A DNA stretch of 64,000 nt from Oxalobacter formigenes (GTDB taxonomy: Bacteria > Pseudomonadota > Gammaproteobacteria > Burkholderiales > Burkholderiaceae_D), in contig NZ_CP018787.1 in the NCBI RefSeq assembly GCF_002127965.1, forward strand, positions 558,001 through 622,000, read 5' to 3'. Shown here one piece after another: positions 40,423-50,079 of this stretch (its first letter is position 1; every line of letters starts with the position of its first letter). The translations under genes were made by a program, and so were the position numbers. Under the pieces are notes generated by a model that worked only from the letters and a program-made list of their open reading frames with translations, had not been told where the DNA came from and did not search any database.

Positions 40423-40476
40423 CGGAATTGACGTTAAACAACGTTTATCAAAACCAACCAAAGAAAGGTATTACTC

Positions 40477-42183
40477 ATGAGTAACGACGACAATGTAGAG
40501 TTGACTGATGGCTTTCATGTTTTGATCGATGCCCTGAAAATGAATGACATCGATACCATGTATGGTGTTGTCGGCATTCCTATCACGAACCTGGCTCGTA
40601 TGTGGCAAGATGACGGTCAGCGTTTTTACAGCTTCCGTCACGAACAACACGCAGGTTATGCAGCTTCTATCGCCGGTTACATCGAAGGAAAACCTGGCGT
40701 TTGCTTGACCGTTTCCGCCCCTGGCTTCCTGAACGGCGTGACTTCCCTGGCTCATGCAACCACCAACTGCTTCCCAATGATCCTGTTGAGCGGTTCCAGT
40801 GAACGTGAAATCGTCGATTTGCAACAGGGCGATTACGAAGAAATGGATCAGATGAATGTTGCACGTCCACACTGCAAAGCTTCTTTCCGTATCAACAGCA
40901 TCAAAGACATTCCAATCGGTATCGCTCGTGCAGTTCGCACCGCTGTATCCGGACGTCCAGGTGGTGTTTACGTTGACTTGCCAGCAAAACTGTTCGGTCA
41001 GACCATTTCTGTAGAAGAAGCTAACAAACTGCTCTTCAAACCAATCGATCCAGCTCCGGCACAGATTCCTGCTGAAGACGCTATCGCTCGCGCTGCTGAC
41101 CTGATCAAGAACGCCAAACGTCCAGTTATCATGCTGGGTAAAGGCGCTGCATACGCACAATGCGACGACGAAATCCGCGCACTGGTTGAAGAAACCGGCA
41201 TCCCATTCCTGCCAATGGGTATGGCTAAAGGCCTGCTGCCTGACAACCATCCACAATCCGCTGCTGCAACCCGTGCTTTCGCACTGGCACAGTGTGACGT
41301 TTGCGTACTGATCGGCGCTCGTCTGAACTGGCTGATGCAGCACGGTAAAGGCAAAACCTGGGGCGACGAACTGAAGAAATACGTTCAGATCGACATCCAG
41401 GCTAACGAAATGGACAGCAACCAGCCTATCGCTGCACCAGTTGTTGGTGACATCAAGTCCGCCGTTTCCCTGCTCCGCAAAGCACTGAAAGGCGCTCCAA
41501 AAGCTGACGCTGAATGGACCGGCGCTCTGAAAGCCAAAGTTGACGGCAACAAAGCCAAACTGGCTGGCAAGATGACTGCCGAAACCCCATCCGGAATGAT
41601 GAACTACTCCAATTCCCTGGGCGTTGTTCGTGACTTCATGCTGGCAAATCCGGATATTTCCCTGGTTAACGAAGGCGCTAATGCACTCGACAACACTCGT
41701 ATGATTGTTGACATGCTGAAACCACGCAAACGTCTTGACTCCGGTACCTGGGGTGTTATGGGTATTGGTATGGGCTACTGCGTTGCTGCAGCTGCTGTTA
41801 CCGGCAAACCGGTTATCGCTGTTGAAGGCGATAGCGCATTCGGTTTCTCCGGTATGGAACTGGAAACCATCTGCCGTTACAACCTGCCAGTTACCGTTAT
41901 CATCATGAACAATGGTGGTATCTATAAAGGTAACGAAGCAGATCCACAACCAGGCGTTATCTCCTGTACCCGTCTGACCCGTGGTCGTTACGACATGATG
42001 ATGGAAGCATTTGGCGGTAAAGGTTATGTTGCCAATACTCCAGCAGAACTGAAAGCTGCTCTGGAAGAAGCTGTTGCTTCCGGCAAACCATGCCTGATCA
42101 ACGCGATGATCGATCCAGACGCTGGTGTCGAATCTGGCCGTATCAAGAGCCTGAACGTTGTAAGTAAAGTTGGCAAGAAATAA
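40477..42183 (+). CDS. oxc: Oxalyl-CoA decarboxylase
   Basis: Oxc is the thiamine-diphosphate enzyme that decarboxylates oxalyl-CoA to formyl-CoA and CO2, consuming a cytoplasmic proton and so driving the oxalate-based proton gradient. The 568-residue length equals that of the O. formigenes enzyme. E56 (FRHEQHAG) activates ThDP; Y120 and E121 (QQGDYEEM), and S553 and R555 near the C-terminus (ESGRIKS) match its known active-site residues. The ThDP motif [19 protein letters not shown], ending with NN, is near residue 450. AAGAAAGG lies 8 nt before the ATG. Proline is mostly CCA, unlike most neighbours. The coenzyme A transferase gene is not nearby. Confidence 0.98.
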
Positions 42184-42231
42184 TTAGCCCAACTTTGATG
42201 ACCGGTTACGACCGGTCACATAAAGTGTTCG

Positions 42232-42267
42232 AATGCCCTTCAAGTTTACTTGAAGGGCATTTTTTTA
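42232..42267 (+). terminator. Terminator of oxc
   Basis: A perfect 13-bp stem, AATGCCCTTCAAG / CTTGAAGGGCATT, with a 4-nt loop is followed by a run of T. It makes oxc monocistronic. Confidence 0.92.
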
Positions 42268-42446
42268 CCTTGCAGTTTATAAACAGGAAAAATTGAAGTA
42301 TTCAGAGCGGAAAAGCAGATTTAAGCCACGAGAAACATTCTTTTTTATTGAAAATTGCCATAAACACATTTTTAAAGCTGGCTTTTTTTTCCATGAAACG
42401 GGATAATCAAACCGTTTCGAATGTTGTCCGGATCATCGGTCAAATC

Positions 42447-43256
42447 ATGCTTCTTAAACGAAAGTCTATTGAAAAGGAAGAGTCACTCCGACCTCCTGTC
42501 GATGGAATCAAAAAAACCAGGACGCGTAAAATCAGATACGCCCCAGTTACCCTTTCAGAACAAGGTGGCGTGCGCTATCTCCATTTCGGAACTGAATGGA
42601 TTCAGGGTGCCATGCGTTTGAGAAAACCGAACTGGCTCGAGCTGGAATACAGCCGGAAAATGATGGCATGGCTGCTTTTCAATCTGAATCCCCGTTCTAT
42701 TGCACAACTGGGTCTGGGTGCCGGTTCATTAACCAAATTCTGTTATCACGAGTTTCCCGATAGTATCGTTACAGCCGTTGAATTGAATCCGGATGTGATC
42801 GCTGTTGCCCATTCCATGTTCGCTGTACCTGAACCCGATGAAAGATTGGGTATTTTGGAAATGGATGCCATGAACTTCGTGCAAGATGAGCACAATTTCA
42901 ATCATTTTGACGTTTTGCATGTTGATTTATACGATGCAACGGCAAAAGGCCCTGTTCTTGATACACCTGAGTTCTATGCGGCATGCAAGCAATGTCTCGT
43001 TTTTAATGGAATGATGACAGTCAATTTGTTTGGCGATCATCCCAGTTATGAGAAAAATATAGACGCCATGAAGAAAACATTTGCGGAGGTCATTTGCCTG
43101 TCACCAAGCAAGGAAGGCAATGTCGTCGCGCTTGCTTTCAGGAAAAAACCCGAATTGAAGATTGACGATTTGAACGCCCGCGCTGTGCAAATCAGCGAAA
43201 AGTATGGTTTGGACGCGAAAAAGTGGTTAAAAGATTTGAAAAATAGCCTGATGTGA
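42447..43256 (+). CDS. Spermidine synthase-like protein
   Basis: This protein of about 269 residues (from the ATG at 42447) belongs to the spermidine synthase/methyltransferase fold family. The nucleotide-binding motif AQLGLGAGSLTKFCYHEFP, followed by VTAVELNPDVIAVAH, is clear, as is the DVLHVDLYDATAKGP acidic loop. It lacks parts of the substrate-binding region of true SpeE, so aminopropyl transfer is not assured. The frame is open upstream to a TTG at 42348 and has another ATG at 42393. The upstream codons are AT-rich and none of the starts has a clear ribosome binding site. Confidence 0.72.
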   Translation: MLLKRKSIEKEESLRPPVDGIKKTRTRKIRYAPVTLSEQGGVRYLHFGTEWIQGAMRLRKPNWLELEYSRKMMAWLLFNLNPRSIAQLGLGAGSLTKFCYHEFPDSIVTAVELNPDVIAVAHSMFAVPEPDERLGILEMDAMNFVQDEHNFNHFDVLHVDLYDATAKGPVLDTPEFYAACKQCLVFNGMMTVNLFGDHPSYEKNIDAMKKTFAEVICLSPSKEGNVVALAFRKKPELKIDDLNARAVQISEKYGLDAKKWLKDLKNSLM

Positions 43257-43299
43257 TTAAACCTGCCGATAACGATTTCTAAATTTCAAGAGAGCCGAC

Positions 43300-44013
43300 A
43301 TGCCAGATAAATTTAATGAATACGATCCACTGGATATTGAACTAAAACAACTGTTTGAGCGCAATAAAGAATGGGCAGCTCAAATGGTTGAAGACGATCC
43401 TGCCTATTTTTCACGTCTGGTAACACAACAGTTGCCAAAATATTTCTGGATCGGTTGTTCAGACAGTCGTGTTCCTTCGACCCAGATTACCAATCTGCTG
43501 CCGGGTGATATTTTCGTTCATCGAAATGTGGCCAATGTCGTGTCATATACCGATCTCTCCTGTCTCTCCGTTATGCAATTTGCAGTGGATGTCGTCAGGG
43601 TTCGCCATATTATGGTGACAGGCCATTATGATTGTTCGGGTGTTCACGTTGCCATGATGCGTCAGCGTGTCGGTCTGGCTGACAACTGGTTGCGTCATGT
43701 TCAGGACGTTCATCAAAAACATGAAAAATACCTTGGCGATACCTTGCCTCCAAGGGTGAAATACGATCGCCTGTGTGAGTTGAACGTTATCGAATCGGTT
43801 GCCAATGTTTGCCAGACGACTATTGTTCAGGACGCATGGAATCGCGGTCAGCAACTGACCGTCCACGGTTGGGTTTATGGCGTTCATGACGGCCTGATCC
43901 GTGATCTGGGCATGACAATCAGCTCAATGGAAGAATTGCATGCCAAAAAAGCGGAAAGTCTTGCCCATTACGAAACCGACCCTCCAAAAGAGCGGCCAAT
44001 CGGTATGCCTTGA
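43300..44013 (+). CDS. can: Beta-class carbonic anhydrase
   Basis: This enzyme interconverts CO2 and bicarbonate. The 237-residue protein has the zinc ligands of the beta class: CSDSRVPSTQI near residue 55 and GHYDCSGVHVAM near residue 107. The sequence resembles E. coli Can, including HRNVANVV near residue 76 and LTVHGWVYGVHDGLIRDLG near residue 187. Lying 1.1 kb from oxc, it could help hydrate CO2 from oxalate decarboxylation or supply bicarbonate for carboxylation; the link is inferred from position only. Confidence 0.93.
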   Translation: MPDKFNEYDPLDIELKQLFERNKEWAAQMVEDDPAYFSRLVTQQLPKYFWIGCSDSRVPSTQITNLLPGDIFVHRNVANVVSYTDLSCLSVMQFAVDVVRVRHIMVTGHYDCSGVHVAMMRQRVGLADNWLRHVQDVHQKHEKYLGDTLPPRVKYDRLCELNVIESVANVCQTTIVQDAWNRGQQLTVHGWVYGVHDGLIRDLGMTISSMEELHAKKAESLAHYETDPPKERPIGMP

Positions 44014-44028
44014 GATAGCGTCGGGTAG

Positions 44029-44238
44029 TTAATCCACTCCCACCATGACTGAATCAGCTTTAATAAGCGCGTATGCCGGTTTTCCTATAGCCAGTTGCAG
44101 TCGTTTGACCGAAGATGTCGTGATTTGAGCTGTGATCATGATTTCCGGCGCGATTTCGATTTGAACTTCTGAATTGATTGGGCCTTCCTTGATAGATCGA
44201 ACGATACCTTCGAGCTGATTGCGTGCACTGATTTGCAT
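44029..44238 (-). CDS. Small molybdenum-pterin/TOBE domain binding protein (Mop)
   Basis: This 69-residue protein is a single TOBE (Mop) domain: QISARNQLEGIVRSIKEGPINSEV and TSSVKRLQLAIGKPAYALIKADSVMVG. Free-standing Mop proteins bind molybdate or tungstate as hexamers and serve as intracellular stores. An AGGAGA ribosome binding site fixes the start at 44238 against a longer open frame to 44304. No molybdate transporter or molybdoenzyme lies next to it. Confidence 0.85.
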   Translation of the reverse strand: MQISARNQLEGIVRSIKEGPINSEVQIEIAPEIMITAQITTSSVKRLQLAIGKPAYALIKADSVMVGVD

Positions 44239-44353
44239 GGCGTTCTCCTGTATTTGACTGTAAGCGTTTCCTGATTTAGATGAGGATGTAAAGCGATTAT
44301 TCAAGAGGCCGAATTGGACACAAAGAAAGAAGTCAGATGAATTTCAGAAATAG

Positions 44354-44390
44354 ATAAAGCCGACATGATGTCGGCTTTATTTATTTTTTT
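44354..44390. terminator. Hairpin terminator between the Mop and panB genes
   Basis: A perfect 12-bp stem ATAAAGCCGACA / TGTCGGCTTTAT with a TGA loop. The T-rich tract follows on the plus strand. On the minus strand it lies just after panB but has only a weak T tract, so it may act in both directions. Confidence 0.75.
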
Positions 44391-44395
44391 TCATG

Positions 44396-45208
44396 TCAGA
44401 AACAATGTTCTTCTGCAGGGAATGTTCCATCCTTTACAGCGGCGACATACGCCTTGATGGCGCCTTCGATGGTCGTTTGCCCTTCCATGAAATTACGGAC
44501 AAATCGCGCTTTTTTACCGGGATAAACGTTCAGCATATCGTGCATGACCAGAACTTGACCTGAACAATCAGGCCCGGCGCCAATACCGATGGTTGGAACC
44601 GATATGGCCTCGGTTACTCTTTTGCCCAATTGAGAAGGAATCGCTTCAAGAACGAAAATACTGGCACCCGCGTCCTGAAGAATCTTTGCGTCTTCAATAA
44701 TACGTTCCGCATCTTCCTCGGTTTTGCCCTGTACGCGATATCCGCCGAACTGGTGCACCGACTGGGGAGTCAGGCCAAGGTGGCCGCATACCGGAATAGC
44801 ACGTTCAGTCAAAAAGCGTATCGTATCCTCCAGCCATCTGCCGCCTTCGATTTTGACCATATGGGCACCGGCCTTGATCAGTTCAGCCGCATTTTCATAG
44901 GCGGCTTCCGGAGTGGGATACGTGCCGAAAGGCATATCGGCCACGATCATGGCCGTTTTATTGCCATTTGCAACACATTCGGTGTGATAGGCGACTTCTT
45001 CTATGGAAACCGGAAGCGTTGAATCCTTGCCCTGACAGACCATGCCAAGCGAATCGCCGATCAGGAGAATTTCCACCCCGCAGAGATCCATCAGCGATGC
45101 AAAACTGGCATCGTAACAAGTCAGCATTGTGATTTTTTCCTGTTTTTTGTAAAGAGCCGCCAGCGTATTGCCTGTAACGGTTTTGCGTTCCTGAAGATAG
45201 CTTGCCAT
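44396..45208 (-). CDS. panB: 3-methyl-2-oxobutanoate hydroxymethyltransferase
   Basis: PanB transfers a hydroxymethyl group from methylene-tetrahydrofolate to ketoisovalerate, making ketopantoate for coenzyme A. The 270-residue protein has [17 protein letters not shown] near residue 25, [19 protein letters not shown] with the metal-binding Asp near residue 50, and a catalytic Glu in VKIEGG near residue 118. [20 protein letters not shown] lies near residue 201. It uses one-carbon units that Fhs can supply from formate. panC is not adjacent. Confidence 0.95.
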   Translation of the reverse strand: MASYLQERKTVTGNTLAALYKKQEKITMLTCYDASFASLMDLCGVEILLIGDSLGMVCQGKDSTLPVSIEEVAYHTECVANGNKTAMIVADMPFGTYPTPEAAYENAAELIKAGAHMVKIEGGRWLEDTIRFLTERAIPVCGHLGLTPQSVHQFGGYRVQGKTEEDAERIIEDAKILQDAGASIFVLEAIPSQLGKRVTEAISVPTIGIGAGPDCSGQVLVMHDMLNVYPGKKARFVRNFMEGQTTIEGAIKAYVAAVKDGTFPAEEHCF

Positions 45209-45303
45209 ATCGAATCCTTATTAAAACTAAAACATGGTGGCGTACCGCTTGTAAAACGTAACCATATCCTGTTGTTTTGTGATCTGTCACGATGTCATGT
45301 CAA

Positions 45304-45654
45304 TTATGAGCGAAATATGAAATAAACCGCTCCGACAAGGCATAAGGCGGCCCAGACATAATCCAGTTTGAAAGGCTGATCCATGTAATAAACGGCAAAC
45401 GGGACAAAGATGCTTAAGGTAATGACTTCCTGAAGAATTTTCAGCTGGGCCAGACTGAACTGGGAAAAACCGATACGGTTGGCCGGAACCTGAAGCAGAT
45501 ATTCGAACAGGGCGATTCCCCAACTGATCAGGGCGGCAACCAGCCAGGATCTTGAAGAAAGATTCCTTAAATGGCCGTACCAGGCAAACGTCATGAACAC
45601 GTTTGACAGAACGAGCAATCCGGCGGTTTGCAGAAAAACGGGAATATGAAACAT
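45304..45654 (-). CDS. DMT family small membrane protein (DUF486)
   Basis: This 116-residue protein has four hydrophobic segments and belongs to the DUF486 group of small drug/metabolite transporter-like proteins. It contains the family-typical NVFMTFAWYGHLRN near residue 18 and YLLQVPANRIGFSQFSLAQLKILQEVI in the middle. It probably dimerises like SMR proteins; no substrate is known. It lies between folK and panB on the same strand, with modest gaps. Confidence 0.82.
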   Translation of the reverse strand: MFHIPVFLQTAGLLVLSNVFMTFAWYGHLRNLSSRSWLVAALISWGIALFEYLLQVPANRIGFSQFSLAQLKILQEVITLSIFVPFAVYYMDQPFKLDYVWAALCLVGAVYFIFRS

Positions 45655-45673
45655 GACAAACTCCTGAAAGTAC

Positions 45674-46159
45674 TTATGCCGTCACACGTTTGATTTTTTG
45701 ATGGGCGAGATGCCTGATAAGCGTATCGAGTGAATCTTTTCCGGGAATATTCAAATCCGGTGCAATTTCATGAAGCGGTACCAGAACGAAAGCGCGTTCC
45801 GTCATGCGGGGATGTGGGATGCAGAGGCGCTCTGTCTGGATACAGTCCGAATCGTAAAGAAGGATATCCATATCCAGTGTTCTCGGCGCATTTCGGAAAG
45901 GGCGCTCGCGGCCGAAAAGGGTTTCAATACGCCATAATTCTTCAAGAAGCGTCAAGGCATCGAGTTCTGTTTTCAATCGGACAACGGCATTGATGTAATC
46001 GTCACCGGACGCATCCACCGGTGCGGTCTGGTACAAGGACGAAGATGCCTCCACGCTGGTTTTCGGGATTTTTCGCAGAAGATCAATGGCCTGTTGCGTA
46101 TTTTGAAGGGCGTTCCCCAAATTCGAACCGATGCCGATATAAGCTGTATGACTCATCAT
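45674..46159 (-). CDS. folK: HPPK, 2-amino-4-hydroxy-6-hydroxymethyldihydropteridine diphosphokinase
   Basis: FolK pyrophosphorylates 6-hydroxymethyl-dihydropterin in folate synthesis. The 161-residue protein starts with AYIGIGSNLGN and has GRERPFRNAPRTLDMDILLYDS near residue 93, with the two Mg-binding aspartates. HPRMTERAFVLVPL follows. Two adjacent ATG codons (46159 and 46156) are possible starts. It lies 8 bp after pcnB, the usual proteobacterial pair. Confidence 0.94.
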   Translation of the reverse strand: MMSHTAYIGIGSNLGNALQNTQQAIDLLRKIPKTSVEASSSLYQTAPVDASGDDYINAVVRLKTELDALTLLEELWRIETLFGRERPFRNAPRTLDMDILLYDSDCIQTERLCIPHPRMTERAFVLVPLHEIAPDLNIPGKDSLDTLIRHLAHQKIKRVTA

Positions 46160-46167
46160 CCGGGTGG

Positions 46168-47559
46168 TTATTCCGTTTTTTCAATAATATCTTGTGTTTC
46201 AGAAGCTGTTTTAGCTGACGATTTTTTGCGATGTCTATGTCCTGAACGTCTTGAACGTTTTTTGGCCTGACTTCCTGCAGGAGCCCTTTTCATCTGCGTA
46301 TCGATCATTTCCTGCCGGCGATCGCCTGACGCGTCGATAAACTCGGTCCACCATTGGCCCAGTTCAGCTTCGAGTTCACCGGCTTCACAACGGATCAGCA
46401 TAAAGTCGTAAGCGGCACGGAAACGCTCGTTTTCGAGCAAACGGTAAGGGGATTTGCCTGTCCTGCGTTCCAGTCTCGGCTGTAAAAGCCAGATATCCCG
46501 CATATCGGTTGCAATGCGGCGCTGGATAGCCAGTTTTTCCGTTTGAACGTCGAGTACATCGCTGGAAGCGGCTACCAGTGCAGGGATAGGATGTTCGCCC
46601 TTTGCACGATACTCGGCCCATTTTTCTTCAACCTGGGTCCAAAGCAATGTCGCGAATAAAAATCCCGGTGAAATGCGCTTGTTTTGCCTGATACGCTGGT
46701 CGGTTTTTTCAAGAGAAAGTTCGATAAAATGAGCCGCCTCTGGCTGTTCGAGAGCCACATCCAGCAAAGGAAGCAAGCCCTGATGCAATCCTCTGGCGCG
46801 TAATTCCTTCAGGCAGGACATCGAATGTCCGCTCATCAGCAATTTCAGCATCTCGTCGAAGAGGCGTGCGGAGGGGACATTGTTCATCAACGGTGCAAGT
46901 GCGGCGATCGGTGCGCCGGTTGTCTTGTCTATGGAAAAACCCAGTTTGGCAGCGAATCTGACGATACGCAGCATACGCACAGGATCTTCCCTGTACCTTT
47001 GTTCCGGATTGCCGATCACTCTCAGCGTTTTGCTGCGAAGATCCTTGATCCCACCGTGATAATCGAGCAATACCTGATTGGCTGGATTGTAGTACATGGC
47101 ATTGATCGTAAAATCGCGTCTGGCCGCATCTTCGGATTGGGTTCCGAAATTATTGTCGCGAAGCAGTCTGCCAGACTCATCCTTGATGGCGGGTTTGTCG
47201 GAAGCTCCCCGAAATGTCGTGACCTCGATCAGATCCTGACCGAACATGACGTGAACGATCTGGAAACGGCGACCGATCAGGAATGCACGCTTGAAAAGGC
47301 GTTTGACCTGTTCAGGTGTTGCATTGGTGGCGACATCGAAATCCTTGGGCTTCAAGCCAAGCAGGAGATCACGAACGGCACCCCCGACAATGAAGGCATC
47401 GTAGCCTTCGTTTTGTAAAATACGTACGACTCTGACCGCATTATTGGACAAAAGACGGGGATCGATCCCGTGTTCTTCTTTAGAGAGCGAAACGGGTTTC
47501 CCTGATGGCCGTGTTTTGGGTGTCGAGCCAAAAATCTTTTGGATCAGCTTGTTAATCAT
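46168..47559 (-). CDS. pcnB: Poly(A) polymerase I
   Basis: PcnB adds 3' poly(A) tails that promote RNA decay. The 463-residue protein has the nucleotidyltransferase core FIVGGAVRDLLLGLKPKDFDVATNATPEQV near residue 55, where DFDVAT carries the catalytic aspartates. RDFTINAMYYNP lies near residue 149 and the tRNA-nucleotidyltransferase-like body follows. The tail is strongly basic (KKRSRRSGHRHRKKSS), as in other PcnB proteins, and separates it from CCA-adding enzyme. It overlaps the HAD gene by 8 bp. Confidence 0.93.
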   Translation of the reverse strand: MINKLIQKIFGSTPKTRPSGKPVSLSKEEHGIDPRLLSNNAVRVVRILQNEGYDAFIVGGAVRDLLLGLKPKDFDVATNATPEQVKRLFKRAFLIGRRFQIVHVMFGQDLIEVTTFRGASDKPAIKDESGRLLRDNNFGTQSEDAARRDFTINAMYYNPANQVLLDYHGGIKDLRSKTLRVIGNPEQRYREDPVRMLRIVRFAAKLGFSIDKTTGAPIAALAPLMNNVPSARLFDEMLKLLMSGHSMSCLKELRARGLHQGLLPLLDVALEQPEAAHFIELSLEKTDQRIRQNKRISPGFLFATLLWTQVEEKWAEYRAKGEHPIPALVAASSDVLDVQTEKLAIQRRIATDMRDIWLLQPRLERRTGKSPYRLLENERFRAAYDFMLIRCEAGELEAELGQWWTEFIDASGDRRQEMIDTQMKRAPAGSQAKKRSRRSGHRHRKKSSAKTASETQDIIEKTE

Positions 47560-48229
47560 GGAACAAATGCATTAAAGGCCAGCCTTGTGTTCTGGCATAT
47601 TCAGTCAAACGACTGTTTGGGTTAACAGCAACGGGATGATTTACTTTCGACAATAGAGGGAGATCCCGATCCGAGTCACTATAGAAATAGGTATCGTCGA
47701 AACTGTCGAAAGACAGGTTCATCTGCCTTAACCAGTTTTCCGTATGGGCAATTTTACCTTCACCTGACGTTGGCGCGCCAATCAGTCCGCCTGTGAATTC
47801 ACCACTGTCCGTTTCTTCAGGCAATGCGGCGATCAGATGATCGACGCCGAAAGCTTTGGCAATCGGTTCGGTGACAAATTTGTTGGTTGCGGTCACGATA
47901 GCGACAAGATCATTGTTTTTAAGGTGATTTTCTATCAGATTCCGTGCAGAAGATCGGATAGCTGGAGAAATGACCTCGTCCATGTATTGCTGTCTCCAGC
48001 GGTTTAGCCGGGGTCTTGGAAATTGTGCCAACGTTCCCAGCGCGAAGGCGAGATATTCGGCCGCATCAAGCGTGCCTGCCTGATACTGGGCAAAAAATTC
48101 GGCGTTGCGTTTTTCAAACCGGTCTTTATCGACTGCGCCGATACGGACGAGAAACTGTCCCCACTCATAATCGGAATCGATTGGAAGCAATGTATGGTCC
48201 AGGTCAAATAAGGCGAGCGTCTTGGTCAT
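47552..48229 (-). CDS. HAD-IB family hydrolase (phosphoserine phosphatase-like)
   Basis: This 225-residue phosphatase of the HAD-IB subfamily has motif I FDLDHTLLPIDSDYEWG, motif II IVTATNKFVTEPIA and motif III/IV SDSDRDLPLLSKV. The nucleophile is D10. The family is often placed between hda and pcnB in betaproteobacteria and is close to SerB-type and histidinol-phosphatase-like enzymes; the substrate is unknown. The ATG at 48229 overlaps the hda stop codon as ATGA, so translation is probably coupled. The longer open frame to 48484 runs inside hda and is discarded. Confidence 0.85.
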   Translation of the reverse strand: MTKTLALFDLDHTLLPIDSDYEWGQFLVRIGAVDKDRFEKRNAEFFAQYQAGTLDAAEYLAFALGTLAQFPRPRLNRWRQQYMDEVISPAIRSSARNLIENHLKNNDLVAIVTATNKFVTEPIAKAFGVDHLIAALPEETDSGEFTGGLIGAPTSGEGKIAHTENWLRQMNLSFDSFDDTYFYSDSDRDLPLLSKVNHPVAVNPNSRLTEYARTQGWPLMHLFHD

Positions 48230-48900
48230 ACAGCAGGCTCCTGTTTTTGCTGCAGAAGATCGTGCAGCAAAGGCAATGTAATCGTACGTTTTGTTTGCAG
48301 GGAATAACGGTCGAGCGCGTCCAGTATCATGGAAAGGGAATGCATATCGCGTTGATAATGGGTAATGAGATAGGGTAGCACACCTGGCGAAATCGTGAAT
48401 CCCCTTTGCCTGGCTTGTTCGTTCAACGCGGCCATTTTTTCTTCGTCGGACAGGCTTTTTATCTGATAAACCAGTCCCCAGCAAAGCCGGCTTTTCAGAT
48501 CGTCTCTCAAATCAAGAGCAAGTGGTGTGCATGGGCCCGAAGTGATCATGTAACCGTTGTTTTCACGGACCTGATTGAAAAGATTGAAAGCGGCAATCTG
48601 TTTTTGGGAATCGAGGCGTTCGCAATCGTCCAGCAGATACAGATTACATTGTGGGGAATAACTGAAATCGGTTTCTGGCGCGTCAGAAGGTATATAGCGT
48701 GCGGGAGAAAACTGCGACAGGGCTTTTAGCAAATGCGTTTTGCCAGTAGCGTTGTCGCCCCATAAGTAAACGAAATGCTCCCGGGATGTACGGTAGGCTA
48801 TTTCTCTTAGAAGATGCACGACTTCTCCGTTTTGTCCCGTCAGATAGGTATCCAGGGACGGTGCATTCCCGGTGTCCAGGTTTAACAGCAGTTGTTGCAT
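48226..48900 (-). CDS. hda: DnaA regulatory inactivator Hda
   Basis: Hda binds the DNA-loaded sliding clamp and triggers ATP hydrolysis by DnaA, preventing re-initiation. The 224-residue protein starts MQQLLLNLD, where QLLLNL matches the clamp-binding motif. The AAA+ domain has Walker A GDNATGKTHLLKAL near residue 49 and Walker B LYLLDDCERL near residue 92. It is shorter than DnaA and lacks the DNA-binding domain. It lies 8 bp after the AI-2E-type transporter gene. Confidence 0.92.
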   Translation of the reverse strand: MQQLLLNLDTGNAPSLDTYLTGQNGEVVHLLREIAYRTSREHFVYLWGDNATGKTHLLKALSQFSPARYIPSDAPETDFSYSPQCNLYLLDDCERLDSQKQIAAFNLFNQVRENNGYMITSGPCTPLALDLRDDLKSRLCWGLVYQIKSLSDEEKMAALNEQARQRGFTISPGVLPYLITHYQRDMHSLSMILDALDRYSLQTKRTITLPLLHDLLQQKQEPAV

Positions 48901-48908
48901 GGTTGAAA

Positions 48909-49988
48909 TCAGTTTTTATAGAAATTGCTGTCGAGATAGAGGGCTCGTAAATGTTTATAGGCTACCGACAGTATGGCTGAAGACGGCAAGGCGAGCAAAA
49001 TTCCCACAAATCCGAAGAGCTGTGCGAAAGCGAGCAGGGCGAAAATAACGAAAAGCGGATGCAGCTGAATCCGGTCGCCAACCAGTTTCGGTGTCATCAA
49101 CAACCCGTCGAAAGAATAACCGAAACCGTAAATGATACCCAGCGTTACCCATGCTTCCATGCCGGAAAACTGCACCAGAGTTGCCGTAATGGCCAGAAAA
49201 AGGCCGATACAAATGCCGATATAGGGAACAAAAGCCATCAGGCCGGTCATGATACCGACTGGCAATGCGACGTTATATCCTGCGAGTGCAAGAGCCAGCG
49301 AATAATAAATGGACAAAATCAGCATGACCAGCAACTGTCCGCGAAGATATTGGGCCAGCATGGTGTTGACTTCGTGACAGAAACGGATAGTCTTGCCTAC
49401 CCAGCGACGGGGAATCATGTCTCGCAGCTTGCGAGTCAGGATATGCCAGTCCAGCAAGAGGTAAAACAGCACGACAGGAATCAGGATCAGATTCCATGCC
49501 CACGTCAAAACAGCGGTACCGCCGAATTTTGCCGAAGCAATCAATGATTTCCAGACGCCATCGCCCTTGGGAAAGAATTGCTCGGTCAGGATTTTTTTGA
49601 CGCCTGCATTATCGACCGGCATCTGTATGCCGATTTCATTTAAGACAGGGTTCAGGTGATTGCTTACCTTTGCGACGAAAGCAGGAATCTGTTCATAAAG
49701 AATGGGCCATTCCTTGAGCAGCATCGGGATCATGATCAGAGCAAAAGTCGTGACAAGCGAAATCAGAAAGAGGACGACGATAACAACAGATGCGAGACGG
49801 GGAATCCGGAAGCTGCCTATGCGCAGGGAACGCAACCAGTCAACGACAGGATTCAAGGCGTAGGCCAGAATGGCTCCCGCAATGAATGGCGTCAGAATCG
49901 GACCCAGCAGCAAAAGGAGTAATATCAGTAAAATACCGATACCCGTCCAGAGTGCCGTTTGTCTTTGTTGTGGGGTAAATATTGCCAT
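48909..49988 (-). CDS. AI-2E family transporter (PerM-like)
   Basis: This 359-residue inner-membrane protein of the AI-2E/UPF0118 family has about eight hydrophobic segments. Family blocks include [18 protein letters not shown] near residue 34 and [24 protein letters not shown] near residue 232. Members export small molecules or act as Na+/H+ antiporters, and the substrate here is unknown. The divergent purM and downstream hda are the usual betaproteobacterial context. Confidence 0.85.
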   Translation of the reverse strand: MAIFTPQQRQTALWTGIGILLILLLLLLGPILTPFIAGAILAYALNPVVDWLRSLRIGSFRIPRLASVVIVVLFLISLVTTFALIMIPMLLKEWPILYEQIPAFVAKVSNHLNPVLNEIGIQMPVDNAGVKKILTEQFFPKGDGVWKSLIASAKFGGTAVLTWAWNLILIPVVLFYLLLDWHILTRKLRDMIPRRWVGKTIRFCHEVNTMLAQYLRGQLLVMLILSIYYSLALALAGYNVALPVGIMTGLMAFVPYIGICIGLFLAITATLVQFSGMEAWVTLGIIYGFGYSFDGLLMTPKLVGDRIQLHPLFVIFALLAFAQLFGFVGILLALPSSAILSVAYKHLRALYLDSNFYKN

Positions 49989-50046
49989 TGCCTCGTACTT
50001 GCGGAATCAATTTGTTAAAATACTACACTACTGTATAGTACATTAT

Positions 50047-50052
50047 TATAAT
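50047..50052 (+). promoter_or_regulatory. TATAAT -10 element of purM
   Basis: A perfect TATAAT lies 27 bp before the purM start. The -35 is poor (TACACT at 50024-50029). A small dyad, ACTA / TAGT, lies just upstream in the divergent region. Confidence 0.4.
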
Positions 50053-50079
50053 TTTACGCTTCACCAGCCCATTTTCATC

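Larger units (their letters stand above)
39989..40476. other. Long upstream region of oxc
   Basis: This 488-bp gap carries the oxc control region. The first 300 bp hold no supported gene; a reverse open frame of 101 codons at 39911-40216 overlaps the PAP2 gene and is not family-like. From 40308 on there are four phased palindromes, then a dyad and a ribosome binding site, described separately. Confidence 0.6.

Noticed and set aside
40471-41949. Antisense open frame of 492 codons across oxc
   Set aside because: Its translation is low-complexity-like (rich in His, Phe, Ser, Cys) with no family motifs, and it mirrors the biased codon use of oxc. Similar long antisense frames occur over fhs (25183-26649), the aminotransferase (22204-23235) and oxlT (51782-52972) for the same reason.
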